Positions 24,297 through 32,222 of a DNA stretch of 54,303 nucleotides are shown piece after piece. Source of the DNA: an uncultured Eubacteriales bacterium (GTDB lineage Bacteria; Bacillota; Clostridia; Oscillospirales; Oscillospiraceae); NCBI GenBank assembly GCA_902477055.1, contig CABSFY010000001.1, positions 1 to 54,303 on the forward strand, read 5' to 3'. The notes under the pieces were generated by a model that was not told where the DNA came from, searched no databases, and saw only the letters and a program-made list of their open reading frames with translations. Both the position numbers and the translations under genes were made by a program. Numbering within the stretch: position 1 is the stretch's first letter; each line of letters starts with the position of its first letter.

Positions 24297-24980
24297 ATGG
24301 AGCATCCGATGCAGGTGATCGCGCACATCCGCAGCGATTTTCCGACGAAATTCGGCATCCCGCGCCAGAGCGGGCTGGTCGAGGCGCTGCGTGCGACGGT
24401 CGTGTTCGAACCGGAATACCGCAACCCGGACGCGCTGCGCGGTATCGAGGATTTTTCCCATCTCTGGCTGATTTGGGAATTTTCGGAATCCGTCGGCCAT
24501 CCGTGGTCGCCGACGGTTCGGCCGCCGCGCCTTGGGGGCAACACGCGGCTGGGCGTTTTTGCCACGCGTTCGCCGTTCCGGCCCAACCCGATCGGCCTGT
24601 CCTGCGTCCGTCTGCTCGGCACGGAGCAGACGCGGGAGGGGACGGTGCTGGTAGTTTCCGGCGCGGACCTGATGGACGGTACGCCGATTTTTGACATCAA
24701 GCCCTATCTGCCCTACGCCGACGCGCATCCAGAGGCAAGCGGCGGCTTTACGGAGAAGGCCGGGGCCTATTTATTAAATGTAGAGGTCGCGCCGGAGCTG
24801 CTGGAGCGCCTGCCGGAAACGCTGCGTCCCGCGCTTCTGGGCGTGCTGGAGCATGACCCCCGGCCGTCGTATCAGCAGGATACTGCGCGGGTCTACGGAA
24901 TGCGCTTTGACCGCTTTGACGTGCGCTTCACCGTGGACGGCGACCGTCTGACCGTCCGCGAAATTCTGGAACAGCGATAA
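24297..24980 (+). CDS. trmO: tRNA t6A37 N6-methyltransferase TrmO
   Basis: A 227-residue TsaA/TrmO-family protein, which methylates N6 of threonylcarbamoyladenosine-37 in tRNA-Thr. Signature segments are VIAHIRSDFPTKFGIPRQSG, GIEDFSHLWLIWEFSES and LGVFATRSPFRPNPIGLSCVRLL, the S-adenosylmethionine site. The ATG at 24297 has an AGGGAGGG site. Downstream of trmD and a sirtuin it makes a third gene touching tRNA modification. A strong terminator follows. Confidence 0.9.
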   Translation: MEHPMQVIAHIRSDFPTKFGIPRQSGLVEALRATVVFEPEYRNPDALRGIEDFSHLWLIWEFSESVGHPWSPTVRPPRLGGNTRLGVFATRSPFRPNPIGLSCVRLLGTEQTREGTVLVVSGADLMDGTPIFDIKPYLPYADAHPEASGGFTEKAGAYLLNVEVAPELLERLPETLRPALLGVLEHDPRPSYQQDTARVYGMRFDRFDVRFTVDGDRLTVREILEQR

Positions 24981-25020
24981 AATACGGCCCATCTGCCTGA
25001 ACGCGAATGGGCCGTATTGC
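24981..25020 (+). terminator. Terminator after trmO
   Basis: ATACGGCCCAT pairs perfectly with ATGGGCCGTAT around a ~17-nt loop; the T-run after it is short. Confidence 0.8.
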
Positions 25021-25093
25021 CTGCCCGGGCGGGCTTTGTGCAGATTGCATGAAAAAAATTGCATAAATATTTGAATATTATTTCATTTTCTGC

Positions 25094-25122
25094 TTGACAA
25101 ACGATGCCGAAAGGAGTACAAT
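25094..25122 (+). promoter_or_regulatory. Promoter of the amino-acid ABC operon
   Basis: TTGACA (25094-25099) and TACAAT (25117-25122), 17-bp spacer. Confidence 0.75.
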
Positions 25123-25156
25123 TGGCCCATCATTTGAAAGCACGGAGGAAATGAAA

Positions 25157-26002
25157 ATGAAAAAACTGATTGCGCTGCTTTGCGCTGTTGTTATGATCGC
25201 GACTCTGTTCGCCGGCTGCGGCGGAGATTCGGCTTCGGTTTCCGGAGTGAAGGTCATCCCGATCGAGCTGACGCAGGAGGAATATGCATTCGGCGTGGAT
25301 AAAAATCAGCCGGAGCTGTTGGAGCAGGCCAACGCCTACATCGAGAAGATCATCTCCGACGGCACGCTTGACAGCATCTTCGAAAAATATTTCGCCGGCG
25401 GCGACGTGGAACCCATCACCTCTGCCGCGCAGGACAGCAGCAAGGACCAGCTCGTTGTCGCAACGAACGCCGCGTTCGAGCCGTTTGAATATCTGCTCGG
25501 CGAGAACTACTACGGCATCGACATGGAGATCGCGAAGGGCTTCGCCGAGTCGCTCGGCAAGGAGCTGGTCATCATGAACATGGATTTCGATGCGGTCTGC
25601 CTCTCCGTCAGCCAGGGTAAGTGTGACATCGCCATGGCCGGTCTGACCGTCAATGAGGAGCGCAAGGAATTCGTCAACTTTACCACGGCATACTATCAGG
25701 CGTCGCAGACCATCATGGTCCTGAATACCGACACAACGTTTGACAACTGCAAGACCGTCGAGGATGTCGAAGCAATTCTCAGCGCCTGCGACTCGTCCAC
25801 GAAGATCGGCTTCCAGACCGGCACGACCGGCCAGTTCTACACCGAAGGCGACGAAAGCTGGGGCTTCGCGGGCTTCCCCGTGACGGCCGTCGGCTACAAG
25901 ACCGGTGCGCTGGCCGCGCAGGATATGCTCAACGGCAACCTGACCTACGTCATCATCGATAAGGACCCCGCAAATTATATCGCAAGCTCGATCAACGGAT
26001 AA
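25157..26002 (+). CDS. Amino-acid ABC substrate-binding lipoprotein, apparently circularly permuted
   Basis: A 281-residue type II binding protein with lipobox LFAGC (Cys21). The body (about 98-281) is the usual family-3 fold: VVATNAAFEPFEYLLGENYYGIDMEIA, then the VSQGKCDIAMAGLTVNEERKE segment. It stops after YVIIDKDPANYIASSING, where a normal relative continues with a strand and helix ending EEYAFGV-K....LLEQ-N....I..DGT-D.I--KYF. That segment is instead found before the body, at residues 31-79, joined by a GDVEPITSAAQDSSK linker. The ATG at 25157 has GGAGG 8 nt upstream. The operon with permease and ATPase suggests import of a polar amino acid. Confidence 0.82.
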   Translation: MKKLIALLCAVVMIATLFAGCGGDSASVSGVKVIPIELTQEEYAFGVDKNQPELLEQANAYIEKIISDGTLDSIFEKYFAGGDVEPITSAAQDSSKDQLVVATNAAFEPFEYLLGENYYGIDMEIAKGFAESLGKELVIMNMDFDAVCLSVSQGKCDIAMAGLTVNEERKEFVNFTTAYYQASQTIMVLNTDTTFDNCKTVEDVEAILSACDSSTKIGFQTGTTGQFYTEGDESWGFAGFPVTAVGYKTGALAAQDMLNGNLTYVIIDKDPANYIASSING

Positions 26003-26079
26003 AAAATCCGCAACAGCGCTTCGGCCGCCCCTTTCCGTCGGGAAGGGGCGTGCCGTTCGCTCGGGAGAAAGGAACGAAT

Positions 26080-26895
26080 ATGAAAAAACTTGCAGTTCTA
26101 CTCTGCCTGCTGCTGGTGGCGATGAGCCTTTTGACGGTGTTCGCCTCCGCAGCGGGCGGGCAGACAAGCGCTGCCTTTGCGTCGGGAAACGGAAAAATCG
26201 ACCGCTTCCTGCGCATTTTTGTGGACGAGGGCGGCTATCGACAGGTGCTGCGCGGCCTGAAAAACACGCTGCTCATCGCCGTCATCGGCCTCGTAATCGG
26301 CGTCGTGCTTGGTACGCTGATCGCGGCGGTACGCGTGATGCCGCGCTATAAGACCCTACCGAAGGTCCTTAACGCGATCTGCACGGTCTACGTCGGTTTC
26401 TTCCGCGGCACACCGATCGTGGTCCAACTGCTGCTGGGCTACTACGTGCTGCTGCCCGCACTGGGACTGAACTACCCGGCGCTCTCGGTCTGTATCGTCG
26501 TGTTCGGCCTGAACTCCGGCGCTTACGTTTCGGAGATCATGCGCGGCGGCATCTCCTCTGTAGACGGCGGCCAGCTCGAAGCGGCCCGTGCACTCGGCCT
26601 GCCGTATCCATCGGCGATGGTTCGCGTCGTGATTCCGCAGGCGGTCAAAAACATCCTGCCAACCCTCGGCAATGAATTCATTTCGCTCATTAAGGAAACG
26701 TCCGTCGTGAGCTTTGTCGGAACGCTGGATATTTATGTTGCATTCAATGCCATCGGCACGAACAGCTATGAATTCATGGTGCCGTATCTTGCGATGGCGC
26801 TGGTTTATATCGTACTTGTCGCGGCGGCGACGCTCATGGTAAAGCTGATGGAAAGGAGGCTGGCGCGCAGTGATCGAAGTATCTCATCTCACTAA
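26080..26895 (+). CDS. Amino-acid ABC transporter permease (HisM/GlnP type)
   Basis: A 271-residue inner-membrane permease. It has a signal-like N terminus, then the BPD-transporter fold with EAARALGLPYPSAMVRVVIPQAVKNI, the EAA loop that docks on the ATPase, near residues 168-193. Residues 45-75 (LRGLKNTLLIAVIGLVIGVVL) are the first TM. The ATG at 26080 is chosen; the upstream Met lies before the ribosome site. It overlaps the ATPase gene by 26 bp. An unusual 45-residue periplasmic-like N-terminal extension precedes TM1 compared with the family's typical start. Confidence 0.88.
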   Translation: MKKLAVLLCLLLVAMSLLTVFASAAGGQTSAAFASGNGKIDRFLRIFVDEGGYRQVLRGLKNTLLIAVIGLVIGVVLGTLIAAVRVMPRYKTLPKVLNAICTVYVGFFRGTPIVVQLLLGYYVLLPALGLNYPALSVCIVVFGLNSGAYVSEIMRGGISSVDGGQLEAARALGLPYPSAMVRVVIPQAVKNILPTLGNEFISLIKETSVVSFVGTLDIYVAFNAIGTNSYEFMVPYLAMALVYIVLVAAATLMVKLMERRLARSDRSISSH

Positions 26896-27694
26896 AAAAT
26901 TTGGCGATCTGACGGTTCTGAACGATGTCAGCCTGACCGTCAACGAGGGCGAGCGCATCGCGGTGATCGGCGGCTCCGGCAGCGGAAAGAGCACGCTCCT
27001 GCGCTGCATCACCTGCATGGAGGACCCGGACGGCGGCTCAATCTACTTTGAAGGACAGGATCTCGCCGATTGGAGCGTGGACATCAACCTCGCCCGCCGC
27101 AAGATCGGTATGGTGTTTCAGCAGTTCAATCTGTTTGCACACAAAACCGTTTTGCAAAATATCACCCTTGCCCCAATCAGCCTCGGCTGCGCGGACCGGC
27201 GAAAGGTGCGGCGACAGAATCTTGTGGCACGGCTGACCAATCCCTTCCGGAGGGAAAAACGCCCCATCCGGCACCTCCCGCCCGCGAAAAAGGAGCTGCG
27301 GGCCGCCGCGGAAGCCACGGCATTTGACTTGCTCAAAAAGATCGGATTAGAGGACAAGGCAAATGCCTATCCCTCCACCCTCTCCGGCGGCCAAAAGCAG
27401 CGCATCGCGATCGTCCGCGCCCTTGCCATGCACCCGAAGCTCATGCTGTTCGACGAGCCGACGAGTGCGCTGGACCCGGAAATGGTCGGCGAGGTTCTGG
27501 AGCTGATCAAGCGTCTGGCGGACTCCGGCATGACGATGGTGATCGTCACGCACGAGATGCGCTTTGCCCGCGAGGTCGCGACGCGCGTCCTGTTCGTGGA
27601 CGGCGGCAAGATCGTCGAGGACGCGCCGCCGCAGGAGCTTTTTGAGCATCCGAAGCATCCGAGATTGCAGGAATTCCTCTCCAAGGTGCTGTAA
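26870..27694 (+). CDS. Amino-acid ABC transporter ATP-binding protein with a basic insertion
   Basis: A 274-residue GlnQ-type ATPase. Walker A is GGSGSGKS (34-41), the Q-loop MVFQQFNLFAHKTVLQNI, the signature LSGGQKQR, Walker B LMLFDEPTSALDPE. Between the Q-loop helix and the signature there is an extra segment of about 39 residues (about 108-146), rich in Arg/Lys/Pro, that ordinary GlnQ lacks. The start is GTG at 26870 with AAGGAGG 11 nt upstream and overlaps the permease gene. It drives the import system with the two preceding genes. Confidence 0.9.
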   Translation: MIEVSHLTKKFGDLTVLNDVSLTVNEGERIAVIGGSGSGKSTLLRCITCMEDPDGGSIYFEGQDLADWSVDINLARRKIGMVFQQFNLFAHKTVLQNITLAPISLGCADRRKVRRQNLVARLTNPFRREKRPIRHLPPAKKELRAAAEATAFDLLKKIGLEDKANAYPSTLSGGQKQRIAIVRALAMHPKLMLFDEPTSALDPEMVGEVLELIKRLADSGMTMVIVTHEMRFAREVATRVLFVDGGKIVEDAPPQELFEHPKHPRLQEFLSKVL

Positions 27695-27699
27695 CAAAA

Positions 27700-27752
27700 A
27701 CGACCGGACGCAACAGTACGCGACGCACAAGCTGCTCCGGTCGATTTTTACG
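27700..27752 (+). terminator. Terminator of the amino-acid ABC operon
   Basis: CGACCGGA and TCCGGTCG pair across a ~28-nt loop, followed by ATTTTT. Confidence 0.6.
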
Positions 27753-27900
27753 CAAAATGCTGAAAATTCAGAGAAATTCATATTATTGAAAGATAACGAT
27801 AAATAGTGGCAGAATTTTGATAAATTTCTTCCGAAAATTCCGACTCTACTCACAGTAGAATCATGGTTTCGGAACGTAGAGGCGGAAAACATCGGGTAGA

Positions 27901-27929
27901 TTGCCTTTTTCGGTACCGCCTGTTATAAT
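27901..27929 (+). promoter_or_regulatory. Promoter of the DegV gene
   Basis: TTGCCT (27901-27906) and TATAAT (27924-27929), 17-bp spacer. Confidence 0.65.
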
Positions 27930-27931
27930 CA

Positions 27932-27963
27932 AATGCGTTCGGCAAGACCCTGCCGAACGCATT
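27932..27963 (+). promoter_or_regulatory. Perfect 13-bp hairpin at the 5' end of the DegV message
   Basis: AATGCGTTCGGCA (27932-27944) and TGCCGAACGCATT (27951-27963) with a 6-nt loop; it lies within or right after the predicted transcription start and before the start codon. It may stabilise the message or be a protein site. No T-run follows. Confidence 0.6.
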
Positions 27964-27984
27964 ACCAGAAAGCGAGAAACCGCA

Positions 27985-28845
27985 ATGATCCAACTTTTTA
28001 CTGATACCTCCGCGAACCTGACTGCGCACACCGTTAAGGACCTTGGCCTGCGCGTCGTACCCTTTACCTACTCCGTGGACGGCAGAGAAGCAACGCCGGA
28101 GGCGCTTGAAAATTTTGACGGCAAAGCCTTTTACGACGCGATGCGCGGCGGTGCCGTCGTCAAGACCGCAATGGTCAGCATCGGGACCTTCCTCGATATG
28201 TTCCGGCCTGTGCTGGAGGCTGGGGATGATATTTTATACGTCAGTATGTCCGGCGGCATCAGTGGGACATGTAATGCTGCAATACTTGCGGCCGATGAGC
28301 TGCGCGAGGACTTCCCGAGCCGCCGCGTCGCCGTGGTCGATACGTATGCCGCTTCCCTAGGAGAGGGCCTGCTGGTTTTGAAAGCGGCCGAGCTTTTGAA
28401 GGCGGGAAAGTCGCTGGACGATACCGTTGCCGTTCTCTCTGACCTGCGGAACCGGATGTGTCAATATTTTACGGTGGACGATCTGGAATATTTGAAGCGC
28501 GGCGGGCGCATCAGCCGTGTGGCCAGCGTCGTCGGTACGGTTCTGAAGATCAAGCCGCTGCTGACCGGCAATGCCGAAGGAAAGATCGTTATGTGCGGCA
28601 AGTGCCGCGGTCGCAAGCAATCACTCCTGGCGCTGGCGGATTATTATGAGAAGAAGATCGTCGACAAAACCTCGACGATCGCCATCGCCGATGCCGACGA
28701 CGCGGCAGGTTCGGAGCTGCTCCTTCAGGAGCTGCGCAATCGCGGCTTTACCGGCGAGTGCATTACTGCTTGCTACGAGCCCGTGACCGGCGCTCATGTC
28801 GGACCGGGAACCGTGGCCTTGTTCTTCTTCGGTACGGAAAAATAA
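27985..28845 (+). CDS. DegV-family fatty-acid-binding protein
   Basis: A 286-residue DegV protein; these proteins bind a fatty acid and present it to fatty-acid kinase FakA. The start IQLFTDTSANLTAHTVKDLGLRVVPFTYSV and the YVSMSGGISGTCNAAILAADEL segment are typical, as is the C-terminal GPGTVALFFFG. The ATG at 27985 has only a weak ribosome site (GCGAG). The preceding 13-bp hairpin suggests translation or stability control. It faces the recombinase gene, with which it shares a terminator. Confidence 0.9.
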   Translation: MIQLFTDTSANLTAHTVKDLGLRVVPFTYSVDGREATPEALENFDGKAFYDAMRGGAVVKTAMVSIGTFLDMFRPVLEAGDDILYVSMSGGISGTCNAAILAADELREDFPSRRVAVVDTYAASLGEGLLVLKAAELLKAGKSLDDTVAVLSDLRNRMCQYFTVDDLEYLKRGGRISRVASVVGTVLKIKPLLTGNAEGKIVMCGKCRGRKQSLLALADYYEKKIVDKTSTIAIADADDAAGSELLLQELRNRGFTGECITACYEPVTGAHVGPGTVALFFFGTEK

Positions 28846-28854
28846 AAGAAAGAG

Positions 28855-28906
28855 AAATCCCCACCGTGCGCTCCGATTTTTTCGGACGATGCGGTGGGGA
28901 TTTTTT
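28855..28906. terminator. Bidirectional terminator between DegV and the recombinase
   Basis: AAATCCCCACCG and CGGTGGGGATTT pair perfectly around an inner GTCCGA-type stem-loop, with TTTTTT at the right and A-rich left flank. Confidence 0.85.
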
Positions 28907-29369
28907 AGTTTTCCATCTGCCGGCCGAGGAAGCCTGCAACGGTCTGTGCCAGCTTTTGCTCGGATTCCTCCGGCGCGGTGTCGTTTTCGCCCATCAGCAG
29001 CATGACACAGCCCATCAGGTCGCCCTCCGCGATGATCGGCGCGGCCACGCCGAGATGATACCGCTCCACACTCTCCGCCGGCCGCAGTCGTGTGTCGCCG
29101 GTGCGGTAGCGATAGCTCTTCCGCTGCTCCATGAGCTGCTCCAGCTCGGCGGAGTTCCGCTTTTCCAGCAGCTCCCGCTTCGGCGCACCGGCCACAGCAA
29201 TGATCGAATCCCGGTCCGCCACCGCCGCGATATGCCCGGTGTTCTTCCCGATGGATTCGCAAAGCTGCGCCGCAAAATTTTGCAGCTCCCCCATTGGCGA
29301 ATACTTCTTAAAAATAACCTCCCCGTCCCGCTCCGTATAAATCTCCAAGGGGTCGCCGTCGCTGATAAC
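28905..29369 (-). other. spoVT-derived 3' segment of the fusion
   Basis: Encodes residues 566-719 of the fusion, matching SpoVT from the middle of its AbrB domain to its end. SpoVT is a forespore regulator in spore formers. The break falls within the GDPLEI region, a plausible integration core. Confidence 0.75.
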
Positions 29370-31064
29370 ATGGACACGGAAAACCTTGTCCTCGTGGTTT
29401 CTTGAGGACTGGATCAGCGTGGTTTCGATATTTTCCGTGCCGGAATTAAAATTTACGATCTGCGCCTCGCCCTCGCAGCGCAGCAGCGTGTCGATGTCCG
29501 AATGGAGGCGAAGCTCCAAGTGATCCTCGAACACGCGGATGCCGTCGATGAGCAGCTCCAAATCGTTGCGCTCCAGCTTTTCCTTGTGCAGCAGGCCGTG
29601 GAATACGTCGATGGCGGTTTTTGCCGTGCGGCCGGTCTGAATGATGGTGTTGCGCTTATCGGTGAGCAGGTCGAGCTGGCGGTTGAGTCCGTCAATCTTC
29701 CTTGACAGCTCTGCCTCCATCTCGTCGTAGAGCTCGTCCAGCGCCGCCTCGCGCTCCGGATGCTTCATGATGTCCCGGATGCGCTGACGCTTCGTGGCCT
29801 TCAGCTCTTCCGTGAGGTCGGCCAAAAGCTCGCCCAGCCGGTCGGCGGATTGCTCCGTTTCCGCGATCTGTTCGGGCTGCTTTTGCAGCTCGGCATCCAG
29901 CTCGGCCAGCATTCCGGCGCAGTTGTCCGCCAGCTTCCGGACATAGCTTTTCAGCAGCTCGTCCAGCTTGTCCACCCGAATGTGATGGCTGGTGCAGCCG
30001 GAGCGCCCGCGGCGATGGTAGGTGCCGCAGGTGTAGGCAGGGGAGAGGCTGCTGCGGCTCATGGCAAACATGGGGCTGCCGCAGTCGCCGCATTGCAAAA
30101 AGCCGGAGTACACGTTGTCGTTGATTTTCACGCCGCGATAATTGGAGCGGGTGCGCTTTTCGCGCAGTGCACGGGTGGTGGCGAAGGTGCGGTAGTCGAT
30201 GACGGCCGGATGGTGGTTTTCGATCACGATCTGTTCGTCCTCGTCGCGCCGAATGTCCTTGCCATTGATTTTGGTGCGCGTGTATTTGCCCTGACGGAGC
30301 GTGCCGATATAGAAATCGTTATCCAGAATGCCCTGTACCGTGACGATCGCCCACGCGGATTTTGCCGGATGCCTGCACGTCTGCCCCTCGGCTTCCTTTC
30401 GCAGCTGCTCGGACATTCGTGGCGTGGGCACGCCCTCGTCGGTCAGATGGTTGGATATTTTCTTGTAGCCCCAGCCGCGGTTGTTGTAGAGGTCAAAGAT
30501 GGTGCGGACGATCTCCGCCTCCGTCGGAATGACCTCAAATTGCTTCTGCGGGGTGATGCGGTAGCCGTAGGGCGCGGCGCAGAGCCATTGGCCGTCCGCC
30601 TGCCGCCGTTTGATCACGCCCCGCACCTTTCGCGAGGTGTCCGTGACGGGCATTTCGTTGATGAGGAATTGGAACTGAATTTTCAGCCAGTCGTCGTCAT
30701 TCGGGAAATCGATCCCGTCGCCGATGGAGATAATGCGCACGCCTGCATCGCGCAAGTCCTCCAGCTCCACCAGCCCGCGCGAGTTGCGGCGGGAAAAGCG
30801 GGAAAAATCCTTGACCAGCAGAATATCATACCGGTGGCCGATCAGCCCCCGGCGCATCTCCTGATAGCCCTCGCGCTGCTCAAACGTATAGCCGGAGCGG
30901 TCGCGATCCTCAAAAAATGTCAGGCTGCTGCCCGGGAAATGGGTTTTCACATAGTCGGAAAGGATGGCCTTCTGGTTTTCAATGGAGATGTTCTTCTGAT
31001 CCAGCTCATCGTCCACAGAAATGCGGGTGTAGCCCGCGATGTCAAAAATTTCGGTCATGGTCAT
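28905..31064 (-). CDS. Large serine recombinase fused to the C-terminal part of SpoVT
   Basis: A 719-residue fusion. Residues 1-150 are the resolvase/invertase catalytic domain (AGYTRISVDDE with the nucleophile S16; FEDRDRSGYTFEQREGY), 160-290 the recombinase domain, about 310-370 a zinc ribbon (CGDCGSPMFA, then CGTYHRRGRSGC), then a coiled coil (about 380-500). From residue 566 on, GDPLEIYTERDGEVIFKKYS is the distal half of the SpoVT/AbrB DNA-binding domain and the remainder (APIIAEGDLMGCVMLLM) is the SpoVT GAF-like sensor domain. The first half of the AbrB domain is absent. It seems the recombinase gene was joined in frame to a spoVT target, as at an attachment site. The 5' part of spoVT was not found in the window. 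Confidence 0.88.
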   Translation of the reverse strand: MTMTEIFDIAGYTRISVDDELDQKNISIENQKAILSDYVKTHFPGSSLTFFEDRDRSGYTFEQREGYQEMRRGLIGHRYDILLVKDFSRFSRRNSRGLVELEDLRDAGVRIISIGDGIDFPNDDDWLKIQFQFLINEMPVTDTSRKVRGVIKRRQADGQWLCAAPYGYRITPQKQFEVIPTEAEIVRTIFDLYNNRGWGYKKISNHLTDEGVPTPRMSEQLRKEAEGQTCRHPAKSAWAIVTVQGILDNDFYIGTLRQGKYTRTKINGKDIRRDEDEQIVIENHHPAVIDYRTFATTRALREKRTRSNYRGVKINDNVYSGFLQCGDCGSPMFAMSRSSLSPAYTCGTYHRRGRSGCTSHHIRVDKLDELLKSYVRKLADNCAGMLAELDAELQKQPEQIAETEQSADRLGELLADLTEELKATKRQRIRDIMKHPEREAALDELYDEMEAELSRKIDGLNRQLDLLTDKRNTIIQTGRTAKTAIDVFHGLLHKEKLERNDLELLIDGIRVFEDHLELRLHSDIDTLLRCEGEAQIVNFNSGTENIETTLIQSSRNHEDKVFRVHVISDGDPLEIYTERDGEVIFKKYSPMGELQNFAAQLCESIGKNTGHIAAVADRDSIIAVAGAPKRELLEKRNSAELEQLMEQRKSYRYRTGDTRLRPAESVERYHLGVAAPIIAEGDLMGCVMLLMGENDTAPEESEQKLAQTVAGFLGRQMEN

Positions 31065-31246
31065 TCACCCTTGCGATATTTTTCCGTCCGGCGGTCGAAC
31101 TCGGATTTTCCATCTGCGATTCCTCCGGTATTCCTTTTTGTTCCCGAGAAGCAATGCTTATATAGATAATATTGTATCCGATGCTGCGGCATTTTGCAAG
31201 CCAAAAAGGCGATCGGTCGGAGGAAAGTTTTTCCCCCGACCGCTGC

Positions 31247-31510
31247 TTATCGTTCTCTCCCGGCGGCATGGCGCTGCTTTGCCTGCTGCACGATGCGCTC
31301 GGCGCTGCGGCGCTTGTTGTATTGCAGCAGCGCCAGCGTATCATCAAACAGGTCGCCCCGCCCGGATTCATACACCGCCACCATGTATTTTTTCGGCTTG
31401 TACTCGGCGTAAAGCGTTTTCAGCTCCGCCTGAATCGCCGGGCTTGCCTTCTCCGCATTGGTCAGCCAGACCTCCACCGTTTTTTCCTTGTCCAAAACCT
31501 CAATTTTCAA
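31247..31510 (-). CDS. Small conserved protein linked to the recombinase
   Basis: An 87-residue protein with acidic, Lys-rich character: it starts MKIEVLDKEKTVEVWLTNAE and contains KKYMVAVYESGRGDLFDDTLALLQYN followed by a basic Arg-rich tail. Similar short proteins occur upstream of large serine recombinases in gut Clostridia, as far as I recall, and it may be a helper for excision or a transposon accessory. No known motif. It lies 182 bp upstream of the recombinase in the same orientation; a separate promoter for the recombinase is possible. A CACTCC ribosome-site complement precedes the ATG at 31510. Confidence 0.6.
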   Translation of the reverse strand: MKIEVLDKEKTVEVWLTNAEKASPAIQAELKTLYAEYKPKKYMVAVYESGRGDLFDDTLALLQYNKRRSAERIVQQAKQRHAAGRER

Positions 31511-31789
31511 TCCACAACACTCCTTTCCCTCCTATTTTCCACATTTTCCCTGTCATTTATTCGCAAAAGCACTTGACGAAGGTCTATGAAATTTTCAAGA
31601 ATGAGTACAAGCGGACGTGCGTTGAATTATACCGACAAGGGAAATGACCGGAAACGCCAGAGGGTATACAGAGGAAGATTTTTCGCGAAATGTTTCGCAG
31701 CCGGACTCGTATAGAGGATTCATGCGGGCCGGAAGCGCTGCGACACAAGAATCAGAATAAGGATTTGGGATTGACCCAGCCAAGAGCTT

Positions 31790-32200
31790 ATGGTCAACGC
31801 TCCGGCAGGTTCGGCCTTCCTGCTCTCCGGCTGGGGCAAGGTCAAGGACGGCGGCAACCTGAAAGCAACCACCTACGGCAACAACCAGTCCGTCAGCTGC
31901 TCCTATGACGACCTTGACAGATTGGTACGGAAAGAGTATACTGGCGGTAGATACGTTACTTATACCTACAACGCCGGCACGAACGAAACCGGCAATCTGG
32001 CCACCATGACGACCGGCACCGGGGATATGCCCAGCGTAGTCCTTACCAAGGGCGAACACAGGGGATATACGAATGCTTGGCGTGGCCGATTTCCGTATGG
32101 GCAAGGAAATGTGAGCTATAGCGATATCAAGAATTTTTATAATTCAGAGTATGCCGGCAAGGGGGACTGGCTCGAATTGCTCGCATATTATTTGAACTAG
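31790..32200 (+). pseudogene. Distal fragment of an RHS-repeat toxin
   Basis: A 136-codon frame that begins in mid-protein: SGWGKVKDGGN, then an RHS/YD repeat (SYDDLDRLVRKEYTGGRYV, TYTYNAG, GNLATM), then, without the conserved core end, a C-terminal toxin-like domain HRGYTNAWRGRFPYGQG...DWLELLAYYL. The normal shell of hundreds of residues is missing, and no ribosome site or start is convincing, so it looks like an orphan C-terminal tip such as accumulates beside polymorphic toxin genes. The TNAWR-PYG pattern recurs in several C-terminal toxin domains of WapA/RHS proteins. Confidence 0.7.
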
Positions 32201-32222
32201 TTTTCTCGGTAAGGAGGCCACC

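Noticed and set aside
31595..32104. Leftward 169-residue frame over the RHS tip
   Set aside because: It is the complement of the RHS repeat, and RHS motifs are clear on the plus strand.
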